A DNA stretch of 64,000 bases from Kribbella pittospori (GTDB lineage Bacteria > Actinomycetota > Actinomycetes > Propionibacteriales > Kribbellaceae), in NCBI RefSeq assembly GCF_004331465.1, contig NZ_SJKB01000009.1, forward strand, positions 372,001-436,000, given 5' to 3'. Under the pieces are notes generated by a model. It did not search any database, was not told where the DNA came from, and worked only from the letters and a program-made list of their open reading frames with translations. The position numbers were made by a program, and so were the translations under genes. Shown here piece by piece: positions 27,029-34,465 of the stretch; the stretch's first letter is position 1; every line of letters starts with the position of its first letter.

Positions 27029-27450
27029 CACTTCACCCCCCAACCGTCGGGCGGCAGTTTGAAGTCGGTGTTGCCTGGCGTTCCGTAGTGACTGACGTAC
27101 GCGAAGTACCGGCCCTGGTTGAGTTCGTCGACCTTGTGGACCTGCGTCTCACTGGCCGCGGACGTGCGGGCGATGTTCTGCGCCTCGGTCGAGTCGTTGT
27201 GGTCGTAGTCGTTCGCGCAGAGCGTGGTGATCTCGCTGAACAGGCCGAAGCCGTCGGCCGCGGTCTTCGCGAATCCCTCGCCACGCTGTACCGCCGCCGC
27301 GACACCGCCGTTGACCGCGGTGACACCGGCCATCATCGTGGCGGTGACCGGACTGGCGGTCCAGGCCGGCGCGACCGGCTTCGCGGCCTCCATCTGTGCT
27401 GCCGCGGTTCTCATGTCGCCTGTGTGGCCGTGCATTCCGTCGTAACCCAT
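27028..27450 (-). CDS. Small EspC/WXG100-like helical protein
   Basis: A 140-residue protein without signal or TM. The Ala-rich helices (MRTAAAQMEAAKP and GVAAAVQRGEGFAKTAADGFG) and a Tyr-x3-Asp-like stretch near residue 82 (CANDYDHNDSTEA) resemble EspC-type (DUF2580) ESX-associated proteins, though the match is loose. ATG at 27450 has GGGAGAA just upstream. It lies 47 bases after eccC and overlaps the next gene by one base, so the pair is likely co-expressed and may heterodimerise for export with the 523-residue neighbour. Confidence 0.65.
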   Translation of the reverse strand: MGYDGMHGHTGDMRTAAAQMEAAKPVAPAWTASPVTATMMAGVTAVNGGVAAAVQRGEGFAKTAADGFGLFSEITTLCANDYDHNDSTEAQNIARTSAASETQVHKVDELNQGRYFAYVSHYGTPGNTDFKLPPDGWGVK

Positions 27451-27497
27451 GTGGTTCTCCCGAAGTACGAGTAGGAAGGGTGCTGCTCGGGTCGTGG

Positions 27498-30400
27498 TCA
27501 GGCGTCCTCCTCGCTGGGTGGCTGCCAGGCCAGCTGGACCAGCTGCGGCTCACCCCGGTGGCGGATCAGGCGGCCTCGCCCGGGCGGAAAGCTCTCGGGT
27601 TTGAGCCCACCCAGCAGCGGCCCTTCCATCGGATCGCCGGACAGCATCACGCCGGGGGTGCCGACGTCGCGCATCCGGGCGATGAACGGCTCGTACAACG
27701 ACCGTCCCGCGCCGTTCATCCGCCGCGTCACGACCAGGTGGAACCCGATGTCCCGGCCGTGCTGGACGAAGTCGAGCAGGGGCACGAACGGGTTCTCGAG
27801 CGGGGTGACAACGAGGTCGTAGTCGTCCACCAGGACGAACAACTCCGGGCCCGTCCACCAGCTCCGTCGCCGCAGCTGTTCCGGCGTGACGTCGTCCGGT
27901 GGCAGCCGCTCGGCCATCGACCGCGCCGCCTCCGACATCAGGTGGGCGGTCGCCGCGCGATCCGCGCCGTACCCGATCAGGTGCGGTGTGCTCACCTCGC
28001 CGAGCAAGGCGCGCCGGTGGTCGACCATGATGATGCGCGCCTGCTCCGGCTCGTACGACGCGACGATGCGCCGGGCCAGCACCCGCAGGAAAGCGGACTT
28101 GCCGGACTCCGCGTCGCCGAACAGCAGCAGGTGCGGCTCCACGCCGAAGTCGAGCTCGGCCGGCCGCAGGTTGTGCTCGGACAGACCGATGGACAGCCGA
28201 TGGCCGGTTCCGTCGACCCGGTCGCGGGCCGGCAGGGCGGCGTACGGGAAAGTTGCTGGTAGCAACCGTACGGCGGGTGCCCGGTCACCGGTCCACGCCG
28301 CGGCCACCGCCTGCACGAACGCGGTCATCGCGGCAGCCGGGGTCTCCGTCGTACGCCGGGTCAGGTGCGGCAACCCGATCAGCATCTGGTGCTTGGTCGT
28401 CGTGATCCCGCGTCCCGGCCGGTTGGCCGGCACGGCCAGCGCGGCGATCCGGTCCACCATCGAGTCGATCGGATCGCCGAGCTTGAGCTCGAGCCGGGTG
28501 CCGAGCAGGTCGCGGATGTTCATCCGCAGTTCGTACGACCGGGAACAGCTGAGGACGACGTGGACGCCGTACGACAGCCCGCGGGCCGCGATGTCGGCGA
28601 TCTGCGGTTCAAGTTCCTCGAAGTCGCTGCGCAGGACGCCCCACCCGTCGACCACCAGAAACACGTCGCCGAATGCATCGTCGGCGAACTCACCGGCCGC
28701 CCGGCGCTGCCGGTACGTCGCCATGCCGTCGATCTCCTCGCCCGCGAACTGGCGCTCGCGGCGGTCGAGCAGACCGGCGACCTCCGCCACGGTCCGGCGT
28801 ACCGCACCGGTGTTCTGGCGGGCGGCGACGCCACCGACGTGCGGCAGGTCGCGGAGCGGACCGAGCGCACCACCGCCGAAGTCCAAGCAGTAGAACTGGA
28901 CCTCGGACGGAGTGTGGGTCAGCGCCAGGCCGGCGATGATCGTCTGGATCGTCGTGCTCTTGCCACTCTGCGGGCCACCGATCACGACCACGTGGCCAGC
29001 CCCGCCGGACAGGTCCAGGACGAGTGGGTCGCGGCGTTGCTCGAGCGGCCGGTCGACGACTCCGGCGATCGCCTGGAGACCGCCTTGCCAGGCCGGAGCC
29101 GCAACTCCCAGACCCCGAGCCGGGTCCGTCACGAGCTCGCCGTACAGTTCGCCGACCGCGGGCGCTTCGTCGAGCGGCGGCAGCCAGACCTGATGAGCGG
29201 GGTCACCGCGACCGGTCAGCCGATCGACCAGGATGTCGAGCAGGCTCTCGCCGATCAGGTCGTCGTTGACCTCGTCGAAGGTCGGCTCCTCGGCGCCGTC
29301 GTCGACGGTCGGTGCGTGGAAGCTGGTCGAGTACGGCATCAGCTCGGGACCGTCGTGATAGCTGTGCCCGGTCGGGTGGGCGACCGGGCGCTGGTGCACT
29401 CCGGAGACGTAGGCGGACCGGAACCGGATCATCGCCTCGGTGCCGGACTTGAGGAAGCCGTGGCCCGGCGGTCGCGGCAGTTTGAACGCGTCGCCGTTGC
29501 CGAGGACAGCCCGGCTGTCCATGTCGGAGAACGTCCGCAACGCGATTCGGTAGGACAGGTGTGCGTCCAGACCGCGGAGCCGGCCCTCGTCCAGCTTCTG
29601 GCTGGCCAGCAGCAGATGGACGCCGAGCGAGCGGCCGACCCGGCCGATCTGGACGAAGGTGTCGATGAAGTCCGGCTTGGCGCTGAGCAACTCGCTGAAC
29701 TCGTCGACGATCACCAGCAGCGTCGGGACCTCCTCGAGCGGCGTTCCGGCGGCCCTGGCCTTCTCGTAGTCGCGGAGGGAGGAGAAGCTGCCGGCCGCGC
29801 GTAACAGCTCCTGCCGGCGGAGCAACTCGCCGTTCAGCGCGTCGGTCATCCGGTCCACCAGGTCGAGCTCCTCGGCCAGGTTCGTGATCACAGCGCTGGT
29901 GTGCGGGAGCCGGTCGAGCCGGGTGAAGGTCGCCCCGCCCTTGAAGTCGACCAGGGCGAAGTTCAGCGACCGGGGTGGGTGGGTGATGGCCATGCCCAGC
30001 ACGAGAGTGCGGAGCAGTTCGCTCTTGCCGGAGCCGGTGGCGCCGATCAGCAGGCCGTGCGGGCCCATCCCGTCCTGGGCGGACTCCTTCAGGTCGATCT
30101 CGATCGGCATCCCGTCGGGCCGGAGACCGAAGCGCAGCCGGAGCCGGTCCCGGTTCGGCCGCTGCACCCAGGTCTGGACGGGATCGAACGAGTACGGGTC
30201 GCCGAGCTCGAGCAGTTCGGCCAGCCCGAGTTCCGCGCTCAGCGGTTGCTCTCCGACCGCGCCCGCGGTCAGCCGGAGCGGCGCCAGCTGGCGGGCGAGT
30301 GCCTCGGCCAGTGACAGTTCCAGTGCGTCCGCCTGACCGAGCTCGGCCGAGCCGTCGATCGTCTCGGTCAACAGGTTGCCGGCGGCATCGATATCCAGCA

Positions 30401-31475
30401 CGATGCAGCTCGGGTCGAGAGCGCGGGGCGGCGTACTGCTGAGGTCGATGACGACCACACCCTCCACGCCACCGTCGGTCATCAGGTGGTCGGAGCCGGC
30501 CAGGTCGCCGCCGTCGATGATGACGACGACCAACGGTCCGGTGTTCCTGCTGTCGTTCTCGGGATCGAACCGCGGCCGATTCGCGATCAGGTCCTCGAGC
30601 ATCGCCTCGATCGCCGTGATGGCGGGTGCGACCAGGCGGATCGGTCCGACCGCGTCGACGCGTTGTGGATGCAGTGCGTGTGGCAACCACTTGAGCCATT
30701 CCCAGTCCGGTTGCTCGGCACCGCCCGCGCACACTGCGATGCGCAGGTCGTCCGGTGCCTGGAAGGTGGCCAGCTGAGCCAGCAACGCCCGAGTCAGAGC
30801 GAGAGCGCGGTCGCGATCGCCACGGACGTGGATCCGGCTGAAGCCGCCGACCGAGATCGCGAGCGGCAGTCCGGGGACCTCGGCGTACGTCGCGAGGAAG
30901 CGGCGGAGGGCCAACGCGGACAGGGGTTCCAGGCGTTCCAGCGGTTGCGTGTCCGGTGGCACCAAGGTGATCGGCGCGCTCTGCCGTCCGGCACCGATCC
31001 GGGCCACACCGAAGTCGCCGTCGTCGCGACGGCGTTCCCAGAGCCGGTAACTCGCGGCGAGGCTCCACAGCGCCTCGGGGTGCGGATGGGCGTAGTACAG
31101 GGCGTCTCGTTGCCGGCCGATCGCGCGGTTCAGCCGCAGCCGGTGCTGCGCGAGCTGCCGGAGATAGGCGCGACGCGCGTGGCCCATCTCGCGTTTGCCC
31201 GTACCACCCGCCTGCAGGATCGCGACGATCACCATGCCGAGGATGGCCGCGCCGAACAGGCCGTAGATGACCAGCCTGAGACTGGACCGGAGGTTGCCGG
31301 AGAAGCTGAGCAGCATCGCGCCCATCATCGCCACCATCGGCAGCATCATCAGGCCCTGCGTCCACTGCCGTCCGCTCGGCAGCGGGATCTCGGGTGGCGC
31401 GTCCAGCAGCAGTTCTCCGGCCGGCAGTTCCGGTGCCGGACGGCGCGCGGGGCGCTTGACGATGACCGTTGCCAT
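27498..31475 (-). CDS. eccC: Type VII secretion ATPase EccC (three FtsK/SpoIIIE domains)
   Basis: A 1325-residue motor in one chain. There are two N-terminal TM helices (about 42-85), then three FtsK-like ATPase modules with Walker A GATGSGKSELLR near residue 480, GGPQSGKSTTIQ near 838 and GDAESGKSAFLR near 1122. Walker B segments LLVIVDEFSELL, FLVVDGWGVL and FVLVDDYDLVV are visible. All three P-loops are intact. ATG at 31475 has GAGGAG 8 bases upstream; longer in-frame starts run into the intergenic region. It is divergent from the Esx pair, from which EccC usually recognises C-terminal signals. Confidence 0.95.
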   Translation of the reverse strand: MATVIVKRPARRPAPELPAGELLLDAPPEIPLPSGRQWTQGLMMLPMVAMMGAMLLSFSGNLRSSLRLVIYGLFGAAILGMVIVAILQAGGTGKREMGHARRAYLRQLAQHRLRLNRAIGRQRDALYYAHPHPEALWSLAASYRLWERRRDDGDFGVARIGAGRQSAPITLVPPDTQPLERLEPLSALALRRFLATYAEVPGLPLAISVGGFSRIHVRGDRDRALALTRALLAQLATFQAPDDLRIAVCAGGAEQPDWEWLKWLPHALHPQRVDAVGPIRLVAPAITAIEAMLEDLIANRPRFDPENDSRNTGPLVVVIIDGGDLAGSDHLMTDGGVEGVVVIDLSSTPPRALDPSCIVLDIDAAGNLLTETIDGSAELGQADALELSLAEALARQLAPLRLTAGAVGEQPLSAELGLAELLELGDPYSFDPVQTWVQRPNRDRLRLRFGLRPDGMPIEIDLKESAQDGMGPHGLLIGATGSGKSELLRTLVLGMAITHPPRSLNFALVDFKGGATFTRLDRLPHTSAVITNLAEELDLVDRMTDALNGELLRRQELLRAAGSFSSLRDYEKARAAGTPLEEVPTLLVIVDEFSELLSAKPDFIDTFVQIGRVGRSLGVHLLLASQKLDEGRLRGLDAHLSYRIALRTFSDMDSRAVLGNGDAFKLPRPPGHGFLKSGTEAMIRFRSAYVSGVHQRPVAHPTGHSYHDGPELMPYSTSFHAPTVDDGAEEPTFDEVNDDLIGESLLDILVDRLTGRGDPAHQVWLPPLDEAPAVGELYGELVTDPARGLGVAAPAWQGGLQAIAGVVDRPLEQRRDPLVLDLSGGAGHVVVIGGPQSGKSTTIQTIIAGLALTHTPSEVQFYCLDFGGGALGPLRDLPHVGGVAARQNTGAVRRTVAEVAGLLDRRERQFAGEEIDGMATYRQRRAAGEFADDAFGDVFLVVDGWGVLRSDFEELEPQIADIAARGLSYGVHVVLSCSRSYELRMNIRDLLGTRLELKLGDPIDSMVDRIAALAVPANRPGRGITTTKHQMLIGLPHLTRRTTETPAAAMTAFVQAVAAAWTGDRAPAVRLLPATFPYAALPARDRVDGTGHRLSIGLSEHNLRPAELDFGVEPHLLLFGDAESGKSAFLRVLARRIVASYEPEQARIIMVDHRRALLGEVSTPHLIGYGADRAATAHLMSEAARSMAERLPPDDVTPEQLRRRSWWTGPELFVLVDDYDLVVTPLENPFVPLLDFVQHGRDIGFHLVVTRRMNGAGRSLYEPFIARMRDVGTPGVMLSGDPMEGPLLGGLKPESFPPGRGRLIRHRGEPQLVQLAWQPPSEEDA

Positions 31476-31595
31476 CTCGGGTCTCCTCGGGTCGGCAGGT
31501 CTCGATCGTCGGGCGGCCGGAGGCGCCCCGGGCGGCGGTGGCAGGAAGGTGCCGCCGGACAACGCCCTCCACGTGCGACACCTAGCGTCGAACGC

Positions 31596-31623
31596 GAGTC
31601 GCGGCATCGAGGATCCGCGACTC
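31596..31623. promoter_or_regulatory. 9-bp inverted repeat in the eccC/Esx divergent region
   Basis: GAGTCGCGG at 31596-31604 and CCGCGACTC at 31615-31623 form a dyad 58 bases upstream of the Esx ATG. A TAGCGT element at 31583-31588 could be a -10, which would put the dyad in the 5' leader. It could be an operator or a leader hairpin; GC-rich dyads can also occur by chance. Confidence 0.35.
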
Positions 31624-31680
31624 CGGTCGCCGGCCCGGACCGTCCGGTGCCCGACCGCGATGGCAGAAAGGAGAGCCAGG

Positions 31681-32016
31681 ATGGCGAGTCCCTCCAACCA
31701 ACTGCACATGGTGACCGAGTCCGCGCAGCACGCGCAGGTGACGTCCAGCGGTACGGCGGACAGCCTGCACGGTCACGTGACCCGGCTGAGCGGTGAGGTC
31801 GGCGCCGTCGTCGGCACCGGGTGGCACATGGATCAGGCACTCGGCTTCGGCAACGCCCACCAGAGCTGGGCCGACGGCATGGGCAAGCTGATCGCCGCGC
31901 TGCACAAGGTGAGCGCCGACACCGGTGCGCATCTGAACGACTACATGGAAACCGACATGGTGCAGGCCGCCTCGCTGAACAAGGTGCAGGCACCGATGTT
32001 CAGCGGCGTGCTCTGA
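31681..32016 (+). CDS. WXG100-family (Esx) protein, WXG motif altered
   Basis: A 111-residue helical-hairpin protein. Aligned to the WXG100 pattern, GTGWHMDQALGFGNAHQSW fits W-x-G-x2-A-x2-F-x6-W, except that the turn Gly is Met (WHM). There is no signal peptide. ATG at 31681 has AAAGGAG 9 bases upstream, a strong site. It is followed 28 bases later by a second Esx gene, the usual arrangement for an obligate heterodimer exported by EccC, and is divergent from eccC. Confidence 0.85.
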   Translation: MASPSNQLHMVTESAQHAQVTSSGTADSLHGHVTRLSGEVGAVVGTGWHMDQALGFGNAHQSWADGMGKLIAALHKVSADTGAHLNDYMETDMVQAASLNKVQAPMFSGVL

Positions 32017-32044
32017 CCGGTCGCCGAACCGAGGAGTTGATCTC

Positions 32045-32329
32045 GTGGGATTGAAGAAGTGCGAGTTCGGCACAGTCGAAGGAATGCTGGGTCAGGTCCA
32101 GGCGACCCACACCGCGGTGATGGCGGACAAGGACGCCTGGCTGCGGACCGTCGGGCTCACCGCCCAGGACCTGCTGGACAACGCCGGAGGCCGGTTCACC
32201 GAGGTGAACCAGGCGTGGGACCAGGTCACCGCGGCGATGCAGGAGATGCAGAACCATCTCCGGATCGCCGGTACCCAGGCCGTGGCCGAGAACATGGCCA
32301 CCGTCGCCCGTGCGGCGGCACGCTACTGA
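32045..32329 (+). CDS. WXG100-family (Esx) partner protein, WXG motif absent
   Basis: A 94-residue helical protein. The FTEVNQAWDQVTAAMQEM part fits the second WXG100 helix, but the turn reads LLDNAGG instead of W-x-G. GTG at 32045 has GAGGAG 9 bases upstream. It is second in the Esx pair, followed by a strong terminator. Dimerisation with the 31681 product is expected from family knowledge, not seen directly. Confidence 0.82.
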   Translation: MGLKKCEFGTVEGMLGQVQATHTAVMADKDAWLRTVGLTAQDLLDNAGGRFTEVNQAWDQVTAAMQEMQNHLRIAGTQAVAENMATVARAAARY

Positions 32330-32343
32330 CGGGCTGAGGTGCG

Positions 32344-32378
32344 ATGGCTCCGGTGTCCAGTGCGGACACCGGAGCCAT
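32344..32378. terminator. 15-bp perfect hairpin with T-rich tail after the Esx pair
   Basis: ATGGCTCCGGTGTCC at 32344-32358 pairs exactly with GGACACCGGAGCCAT at 32364-32378, loop 5, followed by TTTGTTTG. This is the clearest intrinsic terminator of the window on the plus strand. It also lies 29 bases beyond the mycP stop on the other strand. Confidence 0.92.
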
Positions 32379-32406
32379 TTGTTTGTCTGTGGCAACAGCA
32401 TTCGGC

Positions 32407-33690
32407 TCAGCGTTCAGCCGGTGGTGGCGGCAGCAGGAACAGCTGGTCCGGCGCCTCGTCCCGGATCGGCTCGGTCGCCGGTTCGGGCGTACGTCCCGGG
32501 CGCCAGCGCCGTCGTACTGCCTGCGGGACGATCAGGGCGACGAGTAGGGCCAGCAGCGCGGCCGCGATCACGAGGCCTGAGCCGTGCCATGCCCTGGACA
32601 TCAGGCGCTGCTCGCCGGCGGTGCGTGCCGCGGCGACCTCATCGACCGGGGGATGGGCCATGGTCGGCATCACCGCGGGCCGCTTGGTGGTCAGGCCGTC
32701 CGTGACCGCGCGATAGGGATCGACAATGCCGACGCCGTACGCCGCGCGGCTGCTGCCGCCACGGGCCGGCATCGTCGTCGCCAGCAGTCGTTGCGCTACT
32801 TGGGGCGCGGTGAGGTTGGGCCAGGCTGCCCGGACCAATGCGGCAGTCCCGGCAACGAACGGTACGGCGAAACTCGTGCCGCTGTAGTAGTTGTGACCAC
32901 CGCTGCGCGCCGCCCCGACCACCGATCCACCGGGCGCCATCAGGTCGACGTACGGACCGATCTGGGAGCTCTGCAGCCTGGTCCCGGCAATGTCCGTCGC
33001 GCCGACGCCGAGCACACCGGGGTACGCCGCTGGGTACGACGGCCGGATCGTGTCGTCGCGCTGGCCGTTGCCGACCGCGGCGATGACGAGGACGTCCTTG
33101 CGCTGGGCGTAGGCGACTGCCTGCCGGACCACCTTGTCGTCGCGGGCACCGGCCAGCGACAGGTTGATCACGTCCGCGCCCTGATCCGCCGCATATCTGA
33201 TGCCCTGGGCAAGGACCAGCGGGTCGATCTCGTTCGCGGTGCCGTCGGTGCTGCCGCGCTCACTGACCCGGACCGGAAGGATGCGCGCCTGCGGGGCGAT
33301 CCCGCGGAACCCGATGCCGGCGGCAGCGTCCGCGGCGATGATGCCGGCGACAGCGGTGCCGTGAGAGTCGCAGTCGAAGTTCGCGCGGAGCCGTCCGACC
33401 TGGAAGAAGTCCTCGCCCGCGGCCACCTTGCCCGGGCGGCGCAGTTGCGGATGGTCGGAGTCGACACCGCTGTCGACCACTGCGACCAGGACTCCGGCGC
33501 CGGTGCTGTACGGCCAGACCCGAGCCGGGTCGAGGATCTGCTGCGCCCACGGCAATTGACGGATGACGGGCAGAGCCGCATCGGCGTTCGTACACAGGCC
33601 CGGCGGTGGCTTGGCGACGGCAACGTCGTACGGCGTCGCCAAAGTGCTGGCCAGGACCGTGAGCAGCAGTGCGGTGATTCTCTTGGGCAC
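32407..33690 (-). CDS. mycP: Type VII secretion mycosin (subtilisin-family protease)
   Basis: A 427-residue protein with an N-terminal signal peptide (about 1-26), an S8 protease domain with catalytic Asp73 (VVDSGVD), His110 (DSHGTAVAG), oxyanion Asn208 (VGNG) and Ser273 (SGTSFAVP), and a C-terminal TM (about 373-395) with a short basic-proline tail in the cytosol. The mycosin-typical early Cys pair (GLCTNAD and FDCDSH) is present. All catalytic residues are intact. GTG at 33690 is chosen; no strong ribosome site is seen. It is divergent from the ybaB-like operon. Mycosins stabilise the ESX membrane complex and process substrates. Confidence 0.95.
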   Translation of the reverse strand: MPKRITALLLTVLASTLATPYDVAVAKPPPGLCTNADAALPVIRQLPWAQQILDPARVWPYSTGAGVLVAVVDSGVDSDHPQLRRPGKVAAGEDFFQVGRLRANFDCDSHGTAVAGIIAADAAAGIGFRGIAPQARILPVRVSERGSTDGTANEIDPLVLAQGIRYAADQGADVINLSLAGARDDKVVRQAVAYAQRKDVLVIAAVGNGQRDDTIRPSYPAAYPGVLGVGATDIAGTRLQSSQIGPYVDLMAPGGSVVGAARSGGHNYYSGTSFAVPFVAGTAALVRAAWPNLTAPQVAQRLLATTMPARGGSSRAAYGVGIVDPYRAVTDGLTTKRPAVMPTMAHPPVDEVAAARTAGEQRLMSRAWHGSGLVIAAALLALLVALIVPQAVRRRWRPGRTPEPATEPIRDEAPDQLFLLPPPPAER

Positions 33691-33718
33691 GCTTCATCGT
33701 GACCGGATCGGCGGGAGT

Positions 33719-33753
33719 GACCGCGGTCCTGGCCGAAAGCTGTCACCGCGGTC
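33719..33753. promoter_or_regulatory. Two GACCGCGGTC palindromes between mycP and the toxin operon
   Basis: A perfect 10-bp palindrome GACCGCGGTC at 33719-33728 is followed 25 bp later by CACCGCGGTC at 33744-33753 (one mismatch). The shared core ACCGCGGTCC is identical. They lie in the 95-base divergent space between mycP and the ybaB-like gene, a plausible operator for both. CCGCGG strings are frequent in such GC-rich DNA. Confidence 0.3.
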
Positions 33754-33785
33754 CGGGCCGGGTTGTGGGCGGTCATCCTGCTCGC

Positions 33786-34139
33786 ATGATCGACGACCTG
33801 ACCAAGCTGGCCGAAGAGCTGGGCGCCGCCCGCCGCGCCGCGGCCGAGGTGCGCGGCACGGCCGAGTCCGACGACGGTCTCGTGCGGGCGGTTGTCGACG
33901 GCGACGGCGGACTGGTCGAGCTCGAGCTCGATCCGCGGATCTACCGGACCCCGGACTCGTCTGCCTTGGCCGGCGTCATCAAGGAGACGATCGGCGACGC
34001 GCTGGAGGACGCCGCCCGGCAGGCGTTCGCCGTCGTACGCAAGGTGTTGCCAACCGCCGAGCAGGACCAGATCCCGATCGAGCCGGTCCTGGCCGAGCTA
34101 CGCAAGCGCAACGGAGGGAACGACTCATGGCCAAGGTGA
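33786..34139 (+). CDS. YbaB/EbfC-family small DNA-binding-type protein
   Basis: A 117-residue protein with the YbaB layout: long first helix (MIDDLTKLAEELGAARRAAAE), beta hairpin GLVRAVVDGDGGLVELELDPR, then helix with the AL-E-DAARQA pattern. YbaB proteins form DNA-binding dimers, and divergent versions recur in actinobacterial ESX toxin operons, where their job is unknown. It overlaps the next Esx gene by 13 bases. The start ATG at 33786 lacks a clear ribosome site. It is the first gene of the four-gene toxin operon. Confidence 0.8.
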   Translation: MIDDLTKLAEELGAARRAAAEVRGTAESDDGLVRAVVDGDGGLVELELDPRIYRTPDSSALAGVIKETIGDALEDAARQAFAVVRKVLPTAEQDQIPIEPVLAELRKRNGGNDSWPR

Positions 34140-34459
34140 ACGCCGGCCGGATGGAGATGGACACCGATGTCGTGCGGACCTCGGGCTCGTCGATGACGGC
34201 CACCGGGGCACAGGCCGCGACGGCCGCGGAACAGATCATCCAGCGGATCAACGAGAACGAGTTCAGCATCGGCACCGGGAGTGCCGCCGACAACTTCCAC
34301 CTGCAGTACAACCTGCCTGCGACCAGCGTGAAGGACGGGACGCGAGCCGCCGCCAAGACCATGACGGACCTCGGCAACAGCCTGATCGAGGAGGCCGGCC
34401 AGTACGAGCAGGTCGATCAGCAGTACCGGCAGGTCCTGGACCGCATCCGGCGGGCCTGA
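34127..34459 (+). CDS. WXG100-like (Esx) protein paired with the giant toxin
   Basis: A 110-residue helical protein (TGAQAATAAEQIIQRINEN, SVKDGTRAAAKTMTDLGNSL). The turn region reads IGTGSAADNF, so the WXG Trp is replaced by Gly while the A-x2-F part is kept. ATG at 34127 is inside the end of the ybaB-like gene with GGAGGG 7 bases upstream. It precedes the toxin gene by 6 bases. It is likely the targeting partner that brings the toxin to EccC, as small helical partners do for LXG effectors (inference). Confidence 0.75.
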   Translation: MAKVNAGRMEMDTDVVRTSGSSMTATGAQAATAAEQIIQRINENEFSIGTGSAADNFHLQYNLPATSVKDGTRAAAKTMTDLGNSLIEEAGQYEQVDQQYRQVLDRIRRA

Positions 34460-34465
34460 CCGTCC

